Shown here piece by piece: positions 62,860 through 64,000 of a DNA stretch of 64,000 nt. A program made the position numbers and the translations under genes. The notes beneath the pieces are model-generated. The model searched no databases. It had not been told where the DNA came from and saw only the letters and a program-made list of their open reading frames with translations. Source of the DNA: Algoriphagus limi (lineage in GTDB: Bacteria; Bacteroidota; Bacteroidia; Cytophagales; Cyclobacteriaceae); assembly GCF_024919275.1 (NCBI RefSeq), contig NZ_JANWGH010000001.1, positions 1,868,296-1,932,295 on the forward strand. Direction: 5' to 3'. How positions within the stretch are numbered: the stretch's first letter is position 1; the number at the start of each line of letters is the position of its first letter.

Positions 62860-63408
62860 TTAGTAATCTAGAGATTTGTCTCTTTTCTTAAGAATAGCAC
62901 CTAAAATTAAAGCAATGATTGCATAGATAATCAAACCTATTCCAAAACTAGTGAACTGACCGGTTAAAGAAAACTGGTCCAATGTTCTGTTTCGAATATC
63001 ATCCATTTGCTCAGGAGTCATAGAATCAGCGGATGCGCCAAATCTTTCCATGATCTCCAGTGTATTTTGTAATGATTGATCTGCCAAGACTCCAGGTAAC
63101 GCTGGATCAATCACATGGAAAAGCAAAATTTGTCCAACCAAAGAAAGTAGACCGGAAATGATCATCGTAATGAACGAGAAATTGAAGGCTGTACCAAAAG
63201 TCATAAAGCCCCCCAATTCGGTACGGTATTGCCTTCCGAAATAAATGATCAATACAAAAAACACTACTAGAGCAACTAGACCAAACCAGCCTGAAGCTAG
63301 CATCGTCGAGTCGACAAAATAGGCCACATAAGTCAAGGCCACAGAGATAAGCCCAATTGTAAGCCCAGGTCTTACAGCGGCTTGAAAAGGAGTTTGCTTC
63401 TCTTCCAT
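62860..63408 (-). CDS. DUF4199 membrane protein (copy 1)
   Basis: A 182-residue inner-membrane protein with four hydrophobic segments (about 13-30, 40-58, 69-92 and 155-174). The cytoplasmic stretch RQYRTELGGFMTFGTAFNFSF matches DUF4199. Function unknown. It lies between the glycosyltransferases and a second DUF4199 gene (6-base gap), and the two probably work as a pair. Confidence 0.82.
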   Translation of the reverse strand: MEEKQTPFQAAVRPGLTIGLISVALTYVAYFVDSTMLASGWFGLVALVVFFVLIIYFGRQYRTELGGFMTFGTAFNFSFITMIISGLLSLVGQILLFHVIDPALPGVLADQSLQNTLEIMERFGASADSMTPEQMDDIRNRTLDQFSLTGQFTSFGIGLIIYAIIALILGAILKKRDKSLDY

Positions 63409-63414
63409 AATAAA

Positions 63415-63927
63415 TTAATTAGGGTTTTTTCTCAAAATAATAGAAATAATAATGGTAAAAAACAGTCCAGGCACTATTTTCCAAATCCCATCATTGAGCG
63501 CTATATCCAAAGGACTCATTTCTAAGAGACTTTTCTGAGTATTTGAATAGGAAGCTTCACCTACTTGAGAGATTATGGTTTCTCGGCTATTCTCCATTAC
63601 CCGGAGTTTGGAAGCTTTGACTGTTTCAAAAAATTCAGGGAAAATCTGAAATATCGCCCAAATTCCTACAACAGAAAGTAACGCGATTATCATATACGTT
63701 ACAAATCCTACCGACATGCCCTCTGCAAATGATAGGAAGCCATTATTAGTGTAATCCTTAAAAAACTTAATCGCAAGAAATATGGAAATCGGTGTAATCA
63801 CATAACCAAAAATCAAATTGAGATTAGTCGGATCTGGAACCATCCAAGCCAAAAACCCAAAAGCTATCAAACTTAGAATTCCGCCAAGAGTCCCGAATTG
63901 ATATGCAGATCCAAAATACTTAATCAT
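63415..63927 (-). CDS. DUF4199 membrane protein (copy 2)
   Basis: A 170-residue paralogue of the gene 6 bases downstream, with the same four-segment layout and the FKDYTNNGFLSFAEGMSVGFV stretch equivalent to the DUF4199 core. Sequence identity to copy 1 is low by eye, so the duplication is old. Its ATG overlaps the end of the next gene by 8 bases. Confidence 0.8.
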   Translation of the reverse strand: MIKYFGSAYQFGTLGGILSLIAFGFLAWMVPDPTNLNLIFGYVITPISIFLAIKFFKDYTNNGFLSFAEGMSVGFVTYMIIALLSVVGIWAIFQIFPEFFETVKASKLRVMENSRETIISQVGEASYSNTQKSLLEMSPLDIALNDGIWKIVPGLFFTIIISIILRKNPN

Positions 63928-64000
63928 CGATTTCGCTTAAAACACCATCGTAAATTCTATATTTCACTTTTCCAGTTAACTCACTTCCAAACCAAGGATG
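63920..64000 (-). CDS. C-terminus of a probable amidohydrolase, perhaps dihydroorotase (5' end beyond window)
   Basis: Only 26 codons are inside: HPWFGSELTGKVKYRIYDG followed by VLSEIDD and TAA. The short strand pattern G-x-E-L-x-G-K-V followed by a variable strand and G resembles the C-terminal beta sandwich of dihydroorotase-type amidohydrolases, which often precede DUF4199 genes in this phylum. The match is short, so this is tentative. Confidence 0.4.
   Translation of the reverse strand, partial: HPWFGSELTGKVKYRIYDGVLSEIDD

Noticed and set aside
1-64000. tRNA, rRNA or transposase genes
   Set aside because: Intergenic regions were read for tRNA-like cloverleafs and terminal inverted repeats and none was convincing; no transposase motif was found in any frame.

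Overview
The window looks like chromosome of a Bacteroidota bacterium, most likely of the order Cytophagales (an Algoriphagus- or Cyclobacterium-like organism). This rests on recognised families: DUF4199, DUF4293, DUF4295 directly after rpmG, DUF5522, the fused GlmU-like sugar-nucleotide enzyme, zinc-free L31 type B and many exported beta-barrels. Promoter-like boxes also fit the Bacteroidota pattern (TTTG about 20 bases before TAnnTTTG). No rRNA, tRNA, CRISPR array, transposase or phage structural gene was seen.

Layout. 1-31.8 kb is mostly housekeeping: holB (cut by the left edge), a GlmU-like gene, rpmE2, an outer-membrane barrel, an MsbA-like ABC exporter, a ComM/YifB ATPase, two metallo-beta-lactamase-fold hydrolases (one coupled to a lone PAS domain), pfkA, a transsulfuration enzyme, an ECF sigma / membrane protein / exported protein trio, truA followed by a second ABC exporter, hemE, a MOSC protein, dnaK with a GroES-like gene, a porin beside an ammonium transporter, hemB, and a SelU/MnmH homologue whose rhodanese half appears inactivated.

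32.0-50.4 kb is one tightly packed minus-strand operon of four very large genes of unknown function (2203, 1074, 2188 and 644 residues). Gaps are 3 and 5 bases and the last junction overlaps by one base. A strong terminator lies downstream and a long AT-rich region upstream. The first product has about 18 repeats of roughly 60 residues followed by a DUF6603-like region. The other three carry motifs I recognise from widespread but uncharacterised families. There is no sheath, tube, baseplate or ATPase gene, so it does not look like a contractile injection system. This is the best candidate for an undescribed system.

50.7-64 kb returns to metabolism and envelope genes: a relic of a HAD phosphatase gene, an OprP-like phosphate porin preceded by a Pho-box-like repeat, the intact HAD gene, rocD, a DUF5522 mini-gene, the rpmB-rpmG-DUF4295-ftsY block, an SPFH / PH-like / ribbon-helix-helix operon with a palindrome at its start, a TolC-type efflux protein, a zinc-ribbon methyltransferase, and an operon with two family 2 glycosyltransferases and two DUF4199 membrane proteins next to a probable amidohydrolase cut by the right edge.
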